A stretch of 64,000 nucleotides of DNA from Amyloporia xantha (GCA_036971615.1 JAYKKR010000013.1:496001-560000), one strand, 5' to 3'. Positions 14,172 through 27,106 are shown, numbered from the stretch's first letter. Made by a program: numbers and translations. Notes: a model not told the origin generated them from the letters alone.

Positions 14172-17073
14172 TCATGATCCCATTCCTGAACCTCCCCCAC
14201 TACCTTCTGGGTTTCGCTGCATGAATGACTGCATCATCTCGAAGCTGACATTTGGCAGACCCGTTCCTCCGCCCATACTCCCTGTACTCGGCGTCCGTCT
14301 ATGCATCATCCCGGGGACTCCTTGCGATCCCATGACATTGGTATCCGTCATCAAGTTCGGTATGGGCGACTGGGACGGCCCTCCTCCTATGGCATCGGAA
14401 AGGGCGACCCCAATAGGCGGTGGCCTACCACCGAGGAAAGGGTTTATGATGATGGGCCCGCCTGGCTTATGCGCTGGCTGCTGTAATGGTGGAGGTTGAG
14501 GGTAGATCTGCATTGCCGCTTGTGCTTTCTGTACCTGCTGTTGTACCTGCTGATGTTGCTGCTGCTGGATCTTCAATTGCTGCTGCTGCCGTTGAAGGTA
14601 GGATTCCAATGCAGTAACCCGGTTCTCCATTGGCACGGAATTCATCGCGGTTTGCTGGGCCGGCGACAGCTTGCTCAAAACGATTGCTAAAGGCGGAGGA
14701 ATTGTCGCCAAGTTGAATCCGCAGATTTCAGGCTTGGGAAGCTCCGGCATCCCTCCAGGCGTAAGGAAAAATGCACCCGCAAGATGGCCGCCTTTCGCGG
14801 AGAAGAGTAAAACCCGTTTCTCCGGAAGTGTCGCCGATTTGAACGTGGCAATCGCGTACTAGATTATAGATGTTAACGATAGAATCACGAGTAGCGGCTT
14901 AAAAGGGGGACTACGCACAATATTTTTCTCTTGCAGAGTCCTAGATAAGTTGCTCAAATTTTCCACATTCGCTGCTCCATCAGCACCCTGTATCTGAGTA
15001 GTGACATAGATGACACAAGTTTGATTCTGAAATCGCTTGAGCCATTCTTGTAGAACGAAAATGGGAACTGCGCGGTCCTCGGATGGTATCAGTCCTATGT
15101 TGTTTGGCCAATTCATCGTGCGTCTGCAAGTCCAATAAACATAAGCGCATCATTGAGCGACCTCAACGGGAACCAAACACGCACAGAAGCTCGCCGTGGG
15201 CCTGCTGTGGCGTAAGGATAGATGCATGCGCTTGAAGGTGTCGACCATTAGGATCAAGGCCTACGCCCCAGGACAATATACCCTCCCACACAACCTGTCC
15301 GAGGGGAGGGTGGCTTTGCTGCTGGCTTGATGTCCCAGCCATTGGCCCTTGAGTATGAGAGAGTTGTTGACCGGTTGGCTGGGGTTGGGGCTGCGGCGGG
15401 AGAGGTGTCCGGTTCCTTTGTTGTTCAACCATGTGCGACATCTGCCCGGCCGGGTTCGGCAATGCGGCGGGCCGGCTTCGCTGTGTCTGCGAAGACGACT
15501 GCTGGAAAACGCTTGGTGGCGCAATCTGATCAGGCATAGTCATACTAGTGGACTCAAACGACTGATTAGCAGTGGGCATGGTGTGCAGTGCCTGGGGGAG
15601 GGACGCGGACGTCTGTAATCCGACACCCTCCTTCGTTTCCGGAGGTCCGTCAGGTCGTTGGCCCGCCGTCGCGCCATCATTGGCGTCCAAAGCAGCAGGC
15701 TGTGAACGCGATTGGGGCAGATGTCCCTGACCTGCGCGAGCTCTCTGTATCACCGCCATTAACTGCTTATACGCCTTCATCATAGTCAAAAAGTCGCTAT
15801 TCGCTGCTGCTGCTTCTTGTTCACGCCCCGCTTGTCGATGCGCCTGATATTGCTGCTGCTTCTGCAGCACCGCTTGCTGCATCTGCCGCATGCGTTCCTC
15901 CATACGCTGCAGTAGGCCCGGGTCAAAACGCTGGTTCATGGTAGATGAGGGTTGTGGAGCGGGATTCACGGATGGCGGTGGTGGTACAGAGTTGGCAACC
16001 TTTGGCGATGGGTCACTGGTAGGGTGGGATTGAACTCGTGTCCGCTTGGTTTCTGGACTACGATCTGGAGCAGTATTACCTTCGTTCGGGCGTTTGAGGC
16101 CTGCAAAAGCATCCTGTTCAGCGGACACAGTAAAAAAAGCCAAAAAAGACTGATATACCTTTCTTCGAAGAAGCTGGGAAGGCGCTCAAGTGGAGAGTGT
16201 GTTGAGGTCGAACCGTGAACCACGGCTTCTGACTTGTTTCTGCCGCCACCTGGAGTGAGATTGGTTGACAGTAAGCAGAGGTCGTCATAATTGCCACGCA
16301 CCGATGTATACAACTCCGAGAACTTGGGCAGCTTCTGGAGCAATATATTGCTATAGCTGATCTCTCTCTGAAGCAGTCGTATTGTGATTATGCAAAGCGT
16401 AGAAGATCGCATGTGCTCACTTTCTGCAGCTCATGTGGAAGCGACTCCCACGAGACGTCGTCCAGTGTTGGAGCCATATTCCAGACAGGCCTTTCAGCGG
16501 AATCTGGCGGTGCTGCCGCTACATGGAAGATATATGACGCGTTGATCTGCAATGCAGCTGAGCTTAGGGGCACTTATAGACATTTCCACGCTACCCTGCT
16601 CACCTCCGTCGAATCTAGCAGGACGTCGAACAACTGTGCCGGATTCTGGTCAGCCGTCGGCACCAGCTGAGACCCTGCAATGAATGGACGCACTTCCAAA
16701 GCAGCCACCAGGCCCTCCAGGGCCGCCATACCCCTCGATCCTCCGGAACCGGTGGTACCAATCCCCAACTTTCCCGGATAGTCTTTAAAGTCCCTAAGCA
16801 CGACCTTTGCCTGCCCAAAGAAGACCTTCTCCAGCAGCGGCGTCGGCCGCGTGTCGGCAGTGCCATAGCTCACAAAGCCTATACGGAACTACGAGAAACG
16901 TGAGCTGTGGACACCGGGTTTGAAGTGGAAAGGAATCGTACGGCGCTTTTGGCATGCAGCTCGGCCAAGCGACGCAACATAGGGTGGATATATTCCTGCA
17001 AGAGTTGTGTCCATTCTGACGCAAGAGCTAGAGAAGAATCCACCACGCAGGCAACAGCCACGAGGTCCGACAT
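14172..17073 (-). CDS. MED25: Mediator complex subunit 25-like protein (VWA domain)
   Basis: Subunit of the RNA polymerase II Mediator, nuclear. The start MSDLVAVACVVDSSLALASE opens a von Willebrand A-like domain. It continues over a GTACG...CGTAG intron to FRIGFVSYGTADTRPTPLLE and LEGLVAALEVRPFIAGSQL. Further exons carry INASYIFHVAAAPPDS, a Gln/Pro-rich linker (from about 16110 to 15180), MNWPNNIGLIPSEDRAVPIF and TCVIYVTTQIQGAD. A second domain reads LFSAKGGHLAGAFFLTPGG, and a Gln-rich tail ends SGGGSGMGS. This matches the MED25 order (VWA, linker, SD-type domain, Gln-rich end). Intron borders between 16260 and 16110 were not settled. Around 750-800 residues. Confidence 0.78.
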
Positions 17074-17847
17074 GGCGTATAGTCTGTCTTTCAGTAGACC
17101 ACCTATGGGCCTTGCCACAGATCTATATAACAGTACCCGCACGCGTCTAGATCTAGAGTCACCAAGAACGTCCTGATGTCACAGTGCGTATGTCGGCACC
17201 TCCTACCTCGCAGAGTTAGAATGGCGAGAGAAGGCCTGTGCACATTGACAAAACCTACAAAATTGCGTATTTTTCCTTGAAAGTTGACCGACGCTGACGA
17301 CAAGTACTTGCCTGGGCCCTGTACTGTACTGGCTCGAATTGAGGCGAAGCGCAGGGCGCTAGTACTTTGATCAAGCGCGCGTGCTCCCAGGCGGCGTCTC
17401 AACAGCGCTATTATAGCAGTGTGTACTTCGTTAAAGTTCGTTTATACAGTTGATATGCAGGGGTGTGAGGAGGATATTCAACCTCGACAAACTGTTGGAT
17501 CAGCACTTTTTAGTCCTTACGGTTCAATTCCAGCTCTGCAAGTCTCGTGCTGCCCCGAAATGTCACACAGTATATTCCTGGAAGTGACGTCTATACGATA
17601 GCTGACACGTGAATTAAAATGAGAAGTCCGCACAACTCGTTGGATACGTATTTTTAATGAGAAGGAACTTCGTATCAGATAAAGCCCGAGAGTAGCAGTG
17701 TGTAAAAGAACATGAGAATGAGACCGTGAATGAAGGGAAAGGACCGTCTGCGAAACAATGTCCTAGTACAAGTCCAGTGCCAGATGAATGCAGTCCGCGA
17801 CAAACATCGACAACTACTTGCCGATACTCGCCGATATGCTCGTGGGT
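17074..17847. other. Intergenic stretch, no gene seen
   Basis: This 0.77-kb gap lies between the start of MED25 and the end of the cell-surface protein gene, both on the minus strand. It should contain the MED25 promoter. A 99-codon minus-strand frame at 17402-17103 has no recognisable content. Confidence 0.45.
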
Positions 17848-18595
17848 TCATACCAGTGTGATCAGCGCACCACCCACCAAGCCAGTCAGCACAGTGACAC
17901 TTAATGCCAGGAAGCCGCTATCTGGTCTCCAGAGCGTCGCACCACTGCTGGCCGCGACAGTGCTCGTGCCTACAAGACTCAGCCACTGACTATATTCTAG
18001 GATAGTGCCGGACGAGACTGGCGTGGGTGTCGTGGTAGGTGCGAACGAGGGTGTAAACGTAGCCGTTTCGACCACGGTTGCACCTGTGAAGATCTGTGAA
18101 GATCTGCGATCGAAGCTACGCGGTAGAAAGCTTACCAGCACCATTGGTAGTAGTGAAAACATAGACTGTAGGCGGAGCAGGACCAGTGGTGTCTGGGGGA
18201 GCCCCTACAACTTGAGGAGGTGAGGTAGTAGCGGCTGCCGTAGTCGGTGTCGTCGACGTTGTAGATAGGGTGGTGGAAGTGGTGGGGTTGGTGGTGGTGG
18301 TGGTAAGGGGAGTGGTGGTCAGTACGGCGGTAACGGTCTCGCTGAAGACATTCCAGTAAGCCCTCGCTAAGGCAAGCCAAGGGCGACGTACAGCGTCTCA
18401 GTGGTGAGAACCCCGAGTTGTCCTAAGGTGACATCTTCAACAACGGTCAGCCCCAGACTAATTGATATCGGACGTCAGCTTGGGTCGGGGAGACAAAGTA
18501 CGTGGGACTCACTTATTCGTCGTGGTCACCAGCTGGCCATTCGCAAAATTCGCAAAAAGAACGGCAAGGACGACTTTCAACGGTGCGTAAAACAT
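17848..18595 (-). CDS. Secreted Ser/Thr-rich, probably GPI-anchored cell-surface protein
   Basis: Small extracellular protein. It starts MFYAPLKVVLAVLFANFANG, a clear signal peptide. Exon 2 (LGLTVVEDVTLGQLGVLTTE) follows. A third exon opens AYWNVFSETVTAVLTTTPLTT and is almost pure Thr/Ser/Pro, typical of O-mannosylated wall proteins. The last exon has ATVVETATFTPSFAPTTTP and ends with a hydrophobic tail (LALSVTVLTGLVGGALITLV), as expected for a GPI signal. Introns near 18510, 18370 and 18130 keep the frame. The exact function is unknown. It is divergent from OLA1 (322 bp). Confidence 0.72.
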
Positions 18596-18917
18596 GGCGG
18601 CCTCAGGCTGGAGCGATGAAGCAAAGTTGTGGTGATAGATCAGAATTCAAGTGGCCGTAGTCACCACTGCGGTAACTCTTCACCTCTCTTCACACTCCTC
18701 AGTCACATGACCGAGGGAATTTTACCTCCTTAAAAAGGAAGCGTGTCTCTCCCTCTGCAAGCTGCCAAAATTTTCGAAAATGATAGATCGATTGGGCGTG
18801 CGATTCTCTGCTTGCTGCATACCACACAGGTCAAGCTCGGCTTCATACTCGTTCTCTGCTCTCGGTTTACGAACATTTTCTCTATCACCTCCAGCAGCAG
18901 CCAAGAGGAAATCCAGA

Positions 18918-21121
18918 ATGCCACCAAAGAAAGCTGCCGTCGAGAAAAAGATTCTCCTCGGGCGACCGAGTAACAACTTGAAGATCGGTATCGTAGGTCT
19001 GTTTCAGTTGGCTGTCCAAACCATACTCATCTCACAAAGTCGTCACACAGGCCTGCCTAACGTAGGCAAATCGTCCTTCTTCAATGTGCTGTCCAAAACA
19101 GGTTAGTGTCTCGTGTTTTGGCTCCTCTTTCGTGCGATAATTTACGTGTCCAATGATTCGCAGACCTGGGTATCGCGAGAAACTTCCCCTATGCTACCAT
19201 GTGAGCTCAGTCGTTGCGTTATTGTGAACCCCTTTGAACTTCGCACCGACTCATCTTCTCTGCGATCTTCTTTGCTGACACGTCAACTCTTCAGCAACCC
19301 AGAAGAAGCGCGTGTTGCAGTACCCGATGCTCGCTTCGAATGGCTTTGCGAATCATACAAGCCCGCATCTCGCGTGCCCGCTTTCTTGACTTGCATTGAT
19401 ATCGCCGGTCTGACTGCTGTTAGTGGAATCTATCTTCACCAGTACGCATAGTAAAGTTTTTACCCTTGTAGGGTGCATCTACTGGAGCAGGTCTCGGAAA
19501 CGCGTTCTTGTCGCACGTACGCGCCGTCGATGGCATCTTCCAAGTCATACGTGCTTTCGACGATGCGGAGATCATCCATGTGGAAGGCGACGTCGACCCA
19601 CTTCGCGACATGGAGATCATTCAGACCGAGCTGCGCCTCAAGGACATTGAATGGGTTGAGAAGGCCTTGGACACCCTCAAGAAGTCTGGCCGTGCGCTAG
19701 GGAACAACAGTCTGGCAGACAAGGCAAAGAAGGAGGAGATTGTAAGTCAGCTGCCCACTTTCTATTCACGGCCTAATCAGATTGCAGGCCACAATAGAGA
19801 AAATCTACAAGGTTCTGACGCAAGATCAGAAGGATATTCGTAAGGTTGAATGGAATAATAAAGAGGTACGTGGTCTTCTCTGCGTGATCGAATATCTGCC
19901 TTCTACTTTTGTGCGATGATAAAGAGCAAGTATGCTCGAACATTAACCCAGCTCGTCGAGGAGGGAGTAACGCCCCATTACCTATGAGATAATGTGACTT
20001 TCTGACATTCATTTACTATCTTTATATCTCATTGAATAGTGCCAGTATTTCATCGTATTCGTATATCGTATCACAATGCCGAAGCGCTTTTTACCATCCC
20101 ATCATTACTTCCCTTCTTATCCTCTTGCCATCTCGTGATCCACTCATGCTAACCAAAATTCATCTTTAGGTAACAGTCTATCCTCGATTTCGGATCCAGC
20201 GCTTCTCTTCTTATGATGATAAAGAGCATACAAGCTCAAATCTAACTCAGCTCGTCGAGGCGGGAGTAACGCCCCATATGCCCTTGAGATCATTTAGTCT
20301 TCTGATCCCTTTATTTCCCCTTTGATGCCCTTACATGTTCTAAGATGAAGGACTGATCTCATTTCGTCCTCTAGATTGACGTGGTGAACGGTCTGCAGTT
20401 GCTCACTGCGAAGCCTGTGACATACTTGGTCAACCTTAGCGAAAGAGACTATATCCGGAAGAAGAACAAATGGTGCGATATCAATACCTAGCGTTATTAT
20501 TGTTGTGGCTAAGAAGCGATGGTGCAGGCTACCGAAGATCAAGGGGTGGATCGACGAGCATAACCCAGGAGACCCCTTGATCCCGTTCTCTGTCGCCTTG
20601 GAAGAACGGCTAGCGTCCATGTCAGAAGAAGAGAAGGAGGAAGAGCAGAAGAAGATCGGTGCACAAAGTGCACTTCCTAAGATCACGCAGGCTGGATACG
20701 CTAGTCTGGATGTACGTTTGGTCATTCGAGATCTCGTGGTTGCCTTCTTGACACATTACATAGCTCATCCGCTACTTCACTTGTGGTCCGGATGAGGTCC
20801 GGGCATGGACTATCCGACGAGGCACGAAGGCGCCGCAAGCAGCTGGTGTCATCCAGTGCGTTGGTCTTTTTTACTTCATAAGGACATGGGCTGACTCTTT
20901 GCACAAGCACTGACTTCGAGAATAAGTTTGTGTGCGGTGAGATCATGAGCTATGAGGATCTGCATGAGCACGGCAGCGAATCCGCTGTTAAAGCCGCGGG
21001 GAAGCTCAGGCAACAAGGCAAGCCATACGAAAGTGAGTATGCAGTTGCTTTGATTGGGCTTTACTGATTATGTACTGTAGTGGTGGACGGAGATATTGCA
21101 TACTGGAAGGCAGGCGCATGA
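18918..21121 (+). CDS. OLA1: Obg-like ATPase 1 (YchF family)
   Basis: Cytosolic ribosome-associated ATPase of the YchF/OLA1 family. The start [20 protein letters not shown] was chosen by family alignment. Exons include 18918-18996, 19051-19101, 19164-19200, 19295-19418, 19472-19741, 19788-19865 and 20375 onward, to the stop at 21119-21121. Visible motifs are [14 protein letters not shown] (P-loop), [52 protein letters not shown] and a TGS domain ([37 protein letters not shown]). NLSE instead of NKxD is the family mark of ATP preference. The intron 19866-20374 is 509 nt and carries two paralogous snoRNA-like units. Confidence 0.94.
19914..20005 (+). ncRNA. Candidate intronic box C/D snoRNA, unit 1
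   Basis: Lies in the OLA1 intron 19866-20374. It has a C-box-like GCGATGA (19913-19919, one mismatch to RUGAUGA) and a D box CTGA at 20002-20005. A GAGC(6 nt)GCTC hairpin follows the C box, and the core CAGCTCGTCGAGG and GGGAGTAACGCCCCAT is shared with unit 2. No strong terminal stem is seen and no rRNA target was assigned, so the class is tentative. Confidence 0.45.
20213..20305 (+). ncRNA. Candidate intronic box C/D snoRNA, unit 2
   Basis: Second copy in the same OLA1 intron, 300 nt downstream. It has a perfect C box ATGATGA (20213-20219) and D box CTGA (20302-20305). From AAAGAGC after the C box to the D box it is 85 nt, the same as unit 1. The hairpin stem GAGC/GCTC is kept while its loop has changed, and the central block is conserved. 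This pattern suggests selection on RNA rather than chance similarity. Confidence 0.5.
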
Positions 21122-22053
21122 TGAAGCAATGATACTCTCATTTGTGGAATGACGAAAAGAATCCAAGAAGTTCATAATCCTCATGTATGCTGCAATTGTA
21201 AACGTACAAGTCGATTTTTCATAATATCAATTGGGTCACTTCTCCACTTGCAGAATCACGAAAGAACTGCTATCCAACATTCTCGAGAACGTAAATTTAC
21301 GAGCGCTTTGGTCTGATGTGTTCAAGATGGCTTTCATGTGCTGCATGCACCATCCGAAGTGATTTGTTGTCTGATTGATGACCACGTTGATATCTTTAAA
21401 TTCGACATCCCGTCAAGCAAGTCCTACTCAAATATTCGAGTATGAGACTCAGGTCATCCAAAAATGCAGAGTGCAGTGGCCGAAGGTACCCGGATTCCAA
21501 ACATAGACAGTAGAACTGGAATTGGTGATACATAAATATAATTGAATCACTGCTTCGAGTCCTTTCCGTACTAAGACAGAGCAACCTTGCCGAGGAATGA
21601 AAAGAAATTGAATTAGCATTATGATTTGCGAATGTACCGGAGTACTTCTTGTCCTGTGTAATGCCAATGTTACTGCCCGAATATTAGTAGTTGCCAGCGG
21701 ATTTGAACGACACCGGTCGGGCTCAGTGGTATATGCGTTCGCCGCACAGGGGCCAGAAGACGAATCGCACAAAGTCTTAGGTCAATATAGAGATCAATCA
21801 GTCAACGATAATAAACAGGATGCAGGAAAGTATGTTCCTCTTCGACAAATCCTAGTACACGTAGACGGGGCCGTGATTGACCCCGCTCTATATATTAGCA
21901 CAATAAGTTCATAGTAACGTCAAGCACATAGTATGTCGTCATGAAGGGCGTGAAGAAAGAGCAAGGGGTACGTAATTCGTCAAGGAAAACAATGGGGAAG
22001 TTTGATAAACCAATTAAAAATCAATCGAAGGGTATGCGTCATGACATGATGGA
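21122..22053. other. Intergenic stretch between convergent genes, no gene seen
   Basis: About 0.93 kb between the ends of OLA1 and the IMD-like gene. Overlapping open frames of about 100 codons on both strands near 21450-21914 have no family content. A short tRNA-like word (ggctcagtgg) near 21720 does not fold into a tRNA. Confidence 0.45.
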
Positions 22054-25000
22054 TTACCGTCGCATGAGATTTGTCGTACTGCGATTTCGAGTACCACCTA
22101 TCAGATCCTTCCGCAAAATGCCATCTTCTTCCACCAGAGCAAGACTAGACCTGCTTCCAAGTCCCCCTGCAATGCCCACACTGCTCAAATTCTTCTTCGA
22201 ATCCAAGGAGAAGGCATTTCCCACCACAGGCATGCTGAGACGTCTGATCCAGCCCTTGGGCTTTTCTGGTCGCAGAGCGATAGGGGGCTGCGCAGGGCGG
22301 GTATCGCGAGCGGACGGCGACTGATCGCGCACTCGATACTGCGAAGCTGAGCAGCTTTCACAACCGCAGAACGGGGCGTGGTCAGAGGGGCGATACAGCG
22401 GTGACGAGGGTTGGCTTGACGTCAGGCTGGACGAAGGCTGTGAGGATACGTTGGGATGAAGGTTCGTACCGCTGAACAACTGAGAAGGACGCGTAATACT
22501 CGACGACATGGCAGGATCAGGTAATGGGCGTGGGGAGAGCCTGGACATGATAGCCCCACGTGAAGTATCGCTCCCATACCCACTATCTGGACTACGAGCA
22601 TTGAGGAAGCGAGCGCGTTCTGCCTCGAGTTCCTTCGCCTTTCGTTCAATTTCGCGTTCTTTCATCCGGAACTCTAATTCCTGCTCCCGCAGCTCAAGCT
22701 CTTCCAATTCTTCGATGCGTCGTCTTCTAAGTGCAATGTTGCCATCCATAGATTGTCGTGATGCCCCAGTAGATGCATAGTTTGCAGAGCTAGCCGATGA
22801 GACTGGAGGCTGAGATATGCGACGCGGCATATCTGGCATATCTGCGGACAGTCGCCGTCGGCTGTCGTTGGGAGATGATGGTGTCAGCCGAGGAGACGTT
22901 GGGGTAGTCGGAGGTGCCTCATATCTATGTGCCAGATGAGACACATTTGCAGGCAAGCGAGGAGCTTCTTTCCGTGGAGGGGAAGATGGTCCAGCCTAAT
23001 ATAAGAATATCAGCCTCGCCAATTATGCGCAATGGACATGGGGTGTACCGTGCGTGTATATTTGTCGCGCAGGGCAGCAACGACGCTTCCAGTGCTATTC
23101 CTTGTGTCGCTCCTCTCAATCGACGTACTTCCTGGAACGCCCGACTGGCCTTGTTCAAAGGCTGTAGCCTTCCGATCCGCAAACCCGGTACCATCTCCAC
23201 TGTTATCATTCGTTGATGATTCTGGAAGACTGGACGCCATGTCGGAGCTCGTTGGAGACTGCGTCTCCTTCACTGGTCGAGCTGTGGTAGACGATAGAAG
23301 CTGGGCATCGGAACGTTCGCTCGGTTTCCGACTCTCTTCGGAAGACGGCATCTGTGCTGTAGTACGTTCATTCGAAGCTTCACGGGTACTGTGGGTTGAG
23401 GACGTCGATAATGTAGCGACAGGTGGATCGTTGTGCGATATCGGCGGTGATTGAGGGTATTCGGTACGTGACTCAGCTGGTGTCATTGGGGCTGGAGACT
23501 CGGTGTTACGAGGGAAAGGGACCTCGGAAGAAGCTTGCCGGACAGTCTGTCCTAATTCCTTTGTTCCTCTCTCAGAATCGCTGAGCTCATTCCCTCTGAC
23601 AAACGGAAGCGGAAAGTGCGTTGGGGGAGAGGGGAAGGAAGCGAGTGACGCCAATGAAGTCGCAGAATGGCTCTTGTGATCCGCAAGCTCCTTGGATGAT
23701 GAGTTCAGAGGCTGACCTTGGACAACCTGTTCTGTAGAGGTCGGGACATAGCGGGGTGGATGGTCGCCAGAAGGGGTGACAGCCCGAGACGATGTGCCCT
23801 GATCCTGTTCTGACGCACGGCGCGACGAGTATTGGGACGCAGAATTATCGACAGGTGCTGCCAAGTCCCGTGAGCCGTCTCGCCCGAATGGAGTTGTATC
23901 TCGTTGGGTTGGAATAGGTAGCTGAACTGGATTGGTCTGGCTCGTGTGCGACTCCACATCAGGGAGGTCTTGGGGCATGGGCCCCGACCATCCCCCTTCA
24001 CAGTAGGCTCGCCACTGGCCAAGCTGACCGACTGTTGGTGAGAACTGTCGCACGCCTTCGCACGAACGCAGCCATTGTCCGTCTGCGACTCTGGCTAGAC
24101 ATGAGGCCAAACTATGCATTATGCTATTGTGCCTTTGAGTTACAAGTAATGTGTGGTTGCTAAACGAGCTGCCGGTTAGAAATGATAATTGGATTAAAAG
24201 TAAATAACCCACTATTTGTCCTGGTTGATCTCTGGGCCCACAGTGCTCAAGACATTCATATAGCGAGTGTGCTCTTCGCCGGCGTCTTGTGGGTTCTTCC
24301 GTGACTTCTTCTCATATACCTGGCCTGCTTGCTTTATCTTAGCATTAGCACTAGCAACGCGGTCGTCGTGAGCCCGTTCCTCTTTCTGCATGAAATAGTC
24401 AGAAATCCATGTTGTATGGTGCAAATAAATAGCTGGGGATGCATAAAACACCTTCCGTCCCAGGTCGTCCACGACAACTTCAATCATAGGCGTCGGTCCA
24501 ATTTATGGATGGACAACTGAATCGGAACGGGACTCTCCTGCACCATGTTATCCTTTTTAAGTCCCGGGTAGGATAACTGTCCAGCCGATCACCCCGAGCA
24601 AATATCAAGAAGCGATCGCTCCAAGTTGCACAGAACGGAAGATATGAATCTAAGCAGGAAAGGGTGCTGCTTCAACCCGCTCAGCTGAATTTCACTCACA
24701 GCCAATTTCTTGAACCACTTCTTGATCTCCGCGCTAATGCTGTCGCATTCCTTGTCCGCAAGCTTGACGAACTTTGCATCAACATCGAACAGGGTCTCAA
24801 ACATGACGGCACTGGTGTTCAAAGCATTGGCTGGATCACATATGGGCGTCGCAACCATGGTCACTTCTGGAGCAGCGCACCTGGTATCTCTGGGACACAC
24901 TTGACACCCGCAGCCTCCCTCAATGCCCGCGCGAGCTTCTTCTCCAGGACGAGAATAGCATTCGCAGCCTCACAATAGTCATTCAACACATTGACTACGA

Positions 25001-25073
25001 CTTCCAAAGATTTGCACGACTTGTGAATTTCGTTACGGTCCGCTAAAGGAGGCTGAAAAGTTCCAGAAGCCAT
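22054..25073 (-). CDS. IMD/BAR-like coiled-coil protein, probable membrane-curvature adaptor
   Basis: Starts MASGTFQPPLADRNEIHKSC. Exons then give VVNVLNDYCEAANAILVLEK, NALNTSAVMFETLFDVDAKF, ECDSISAEIKKWFKKLA, KEERAHDDRVASANAKIKQA, YEKKSRKNPQDAGEEHTRYM and, over an intron at about 24217-24156, YNHTLLVTQRHNSIMHSLAS. This helical N-terminal half resembles fungal IMD/BAR-type domains that bind curved membrane. The second half (from about 23900) is long, disordered and Ser/Pro/Thr-rich. It includes a short coiled coil (RRIEELEELELREQELEFRM) and ends RNRSTTNLMRR. The intron between the KKLA and KEERAH exons is about 300 nt. The family name is from memory; the coiled-coil plus disordered layout is seen directly. 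Confidence 0.65.
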
Positions 25074-27106
25074 GCGAGTGGTTAGTAGATCATAGAGGCT
25101 CGCAGCGGCTGCGCAGTGCGGGACTCGGGAGTACTACGGGAGTTACGCTGAGCAGATGCCAAATTAGCGCCGGATGCGCGGTAGATGACCAAATATCGCC
25201 AAATCAGGGAGCCATATAAGAACATCGTCCAGAGGCTACACGCACTTTGCCTCCGCCCATCGCAAGGACATGGATCGACTTGACAGCATGCTAGTCTAGT
25301 ATGTCGAACATCATAACAACTCAATATTGTATATCAATGTGACTCCGCTTTCTAGGTCTCCCATGTCTCTTGCGATGAATATGGCGGCGGTCACACAGAG
25401 CTAATAGCGTGCGCGGTTTTCCCATTACTTCCTACAAAGATCGCTGAATATTCGCACATTGAAGTCCCAGCTGAGCAGCTGTGTCCAGTATTGGACGTGC
25501 GACTTCAAATCAAATACCCCAGGACTGCCCGTAAACTTAGAAATCTGGGAGGTTGCCACTTGTACTAGTGAAGCCCCGGGTCCCTCGATTCGAATTGGCT
25601 TGGCGGGTCAAACTTCCGCTCGAATAATCACAATGAGACTGCCGCATGAACGTGAGTCTCCGGTTCTCTGCTTGTGGGCTTCTGATTGATTGATAGACTG
25701 TCTTACAGGCACGTCTATCTTCCTGCCTATCCCATCCTGATGATCATTGGGATGTGGTTTGCTCCTTCGGCAACCCATATAAACTACACTGGAGCCGCCA
25801 TGGTGTAGTCACTATCTGTCTAGATCCTTCATGCCCGAGTAACCGCCCAGCACCGATCTACCACGCATTGTCCATTCTGTGGCAAATAGATGTGCTGCCC
25901 ATCCGGCACCATCCTCACTTCGACAGTGACATTCAAGATTGCTCTTCGTGACCTTGTGTATCGGGACATCCACAGTTTGCATATGCGGAGCGTCATTCGA
26001 TCAATTCCGAGGTCATTGAAGTCATCCTCTAGACTAACAAGATTATCCTTGGTCTCGGGAGCGACTAAAATACCTGAAGTCAATGACATCCGACCGTTCT
26101 CCGTTACTCAACGGTGAAGGTAGCGGGATGGCTGCAGATATTTTCCCTTCAAATCAAATACTCCAGGACAAAAGTCGACCATTCACACGAACACCTGCTC
26201 CCATGTCATCATCGTAAAGATGCGTGACCCACACCTCGTTCTTGTGTCATGTTTGCCGCGCACTTCATACTGTGCGCGATTTCCACAGATTCATCGAGGA
26301 AGACACGTTGGACTGGTACAAATACCACCCTCGTGTTCGTCACTCGATGGACGTTCTAGGCTGGCCACATTTCACTATCACGCCGTCCAGACGGTGTGAC
26401 GTGTTTTAAAGGTAGTATATTCAAATCAATTAACCCAGGTCCTATCATCCTTTGTACTCTAGATGAAATTCCGCAACACATCTTTCATCTGTAGAGTAGA
26501 ACTACAACAGCGTCAATGATATGTTACTTCACATCAATTGCAGAATCATTGAATTGTCGAGCGTGGGATGTTACCGTCGCAGTATTGGTATTGAGACATT
26601 GAATCAGATATACATACTGACACTATGAAGAGGTGTACTGTTGTCGAATTTGGTGAAAAGAGTGATTCAGGATGTAACGGACAAGACCGTCCTCGGGAAT
26701 AAATTTTTACAGCTGAGAGACAGGACGTGGGTCCCTGTACTCGGTTTAATCGCATTCAATGTCAAGAAGCAGTGTCGAATAACAAACAATACCATACATT
26801 TGATAGGTCATAATCATCAGTAGTCGTAAGCGTATGCGAGAGCGGGCGTGACAGATATAAAGATATAGAATGGAGACGAAGAGGTAGCGCAGACTCGGGG
26901 AATCACCTAACAGGTCATGATATCATGGAGCGGAAATCGAAGTAGGTATCGCAATGTCACCGGCCTATAGAACGGGTATCGCAGAGGAAGAATGTGGAAG
27001 GTGACCGGGAATATATCAGTTATAGCAGGTCAGTGCCAGAAATTGTGGAACTGGAAATAAAACATAAAACAGTAGTGATCATAACGAAGGATGAGCCCTA
27101 CTGGCT
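25074..27106. other. 2-kb gene-poor stretch with degenerate repeats
   Basis: No intact gene is supported. Three related words, TTCAAATCAAATACCCCAGG at about 25504, TTCAAATCAAATACTCCAGG at about 26155 and TTCAAATCAATTAACCCAGG at about 26419, suggest degenerate copies of one segment. Minus-strand 26089-25829 is open for 86 codons with no recognisable family. Confidence 0.4.
25459..25690 (+). pseudogene. Possible patatin-like phospholipase remnant
   Basis: The plus strand reads CDFKSNTPGLPVNLEIWEVA, then TCTSEAP. IWEVAxxTSEAP resembles the segment before the catalytic Asp in patatin-like lipases, where IWEAARATSAAP is usual. Nothing upstream supplies the GxSxG motif, and downstream the frame soon ends. 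I read it as a remnant; the match is short. Confidence 0.3.

Noticed and set aside
21661..21780. tRNA-like words (ggctcagtgg on plus, GTTCAAATC on minus)
   Set aside because: The two words lie on opposite strands and the arms do not pair, so no cloverleaf forms.
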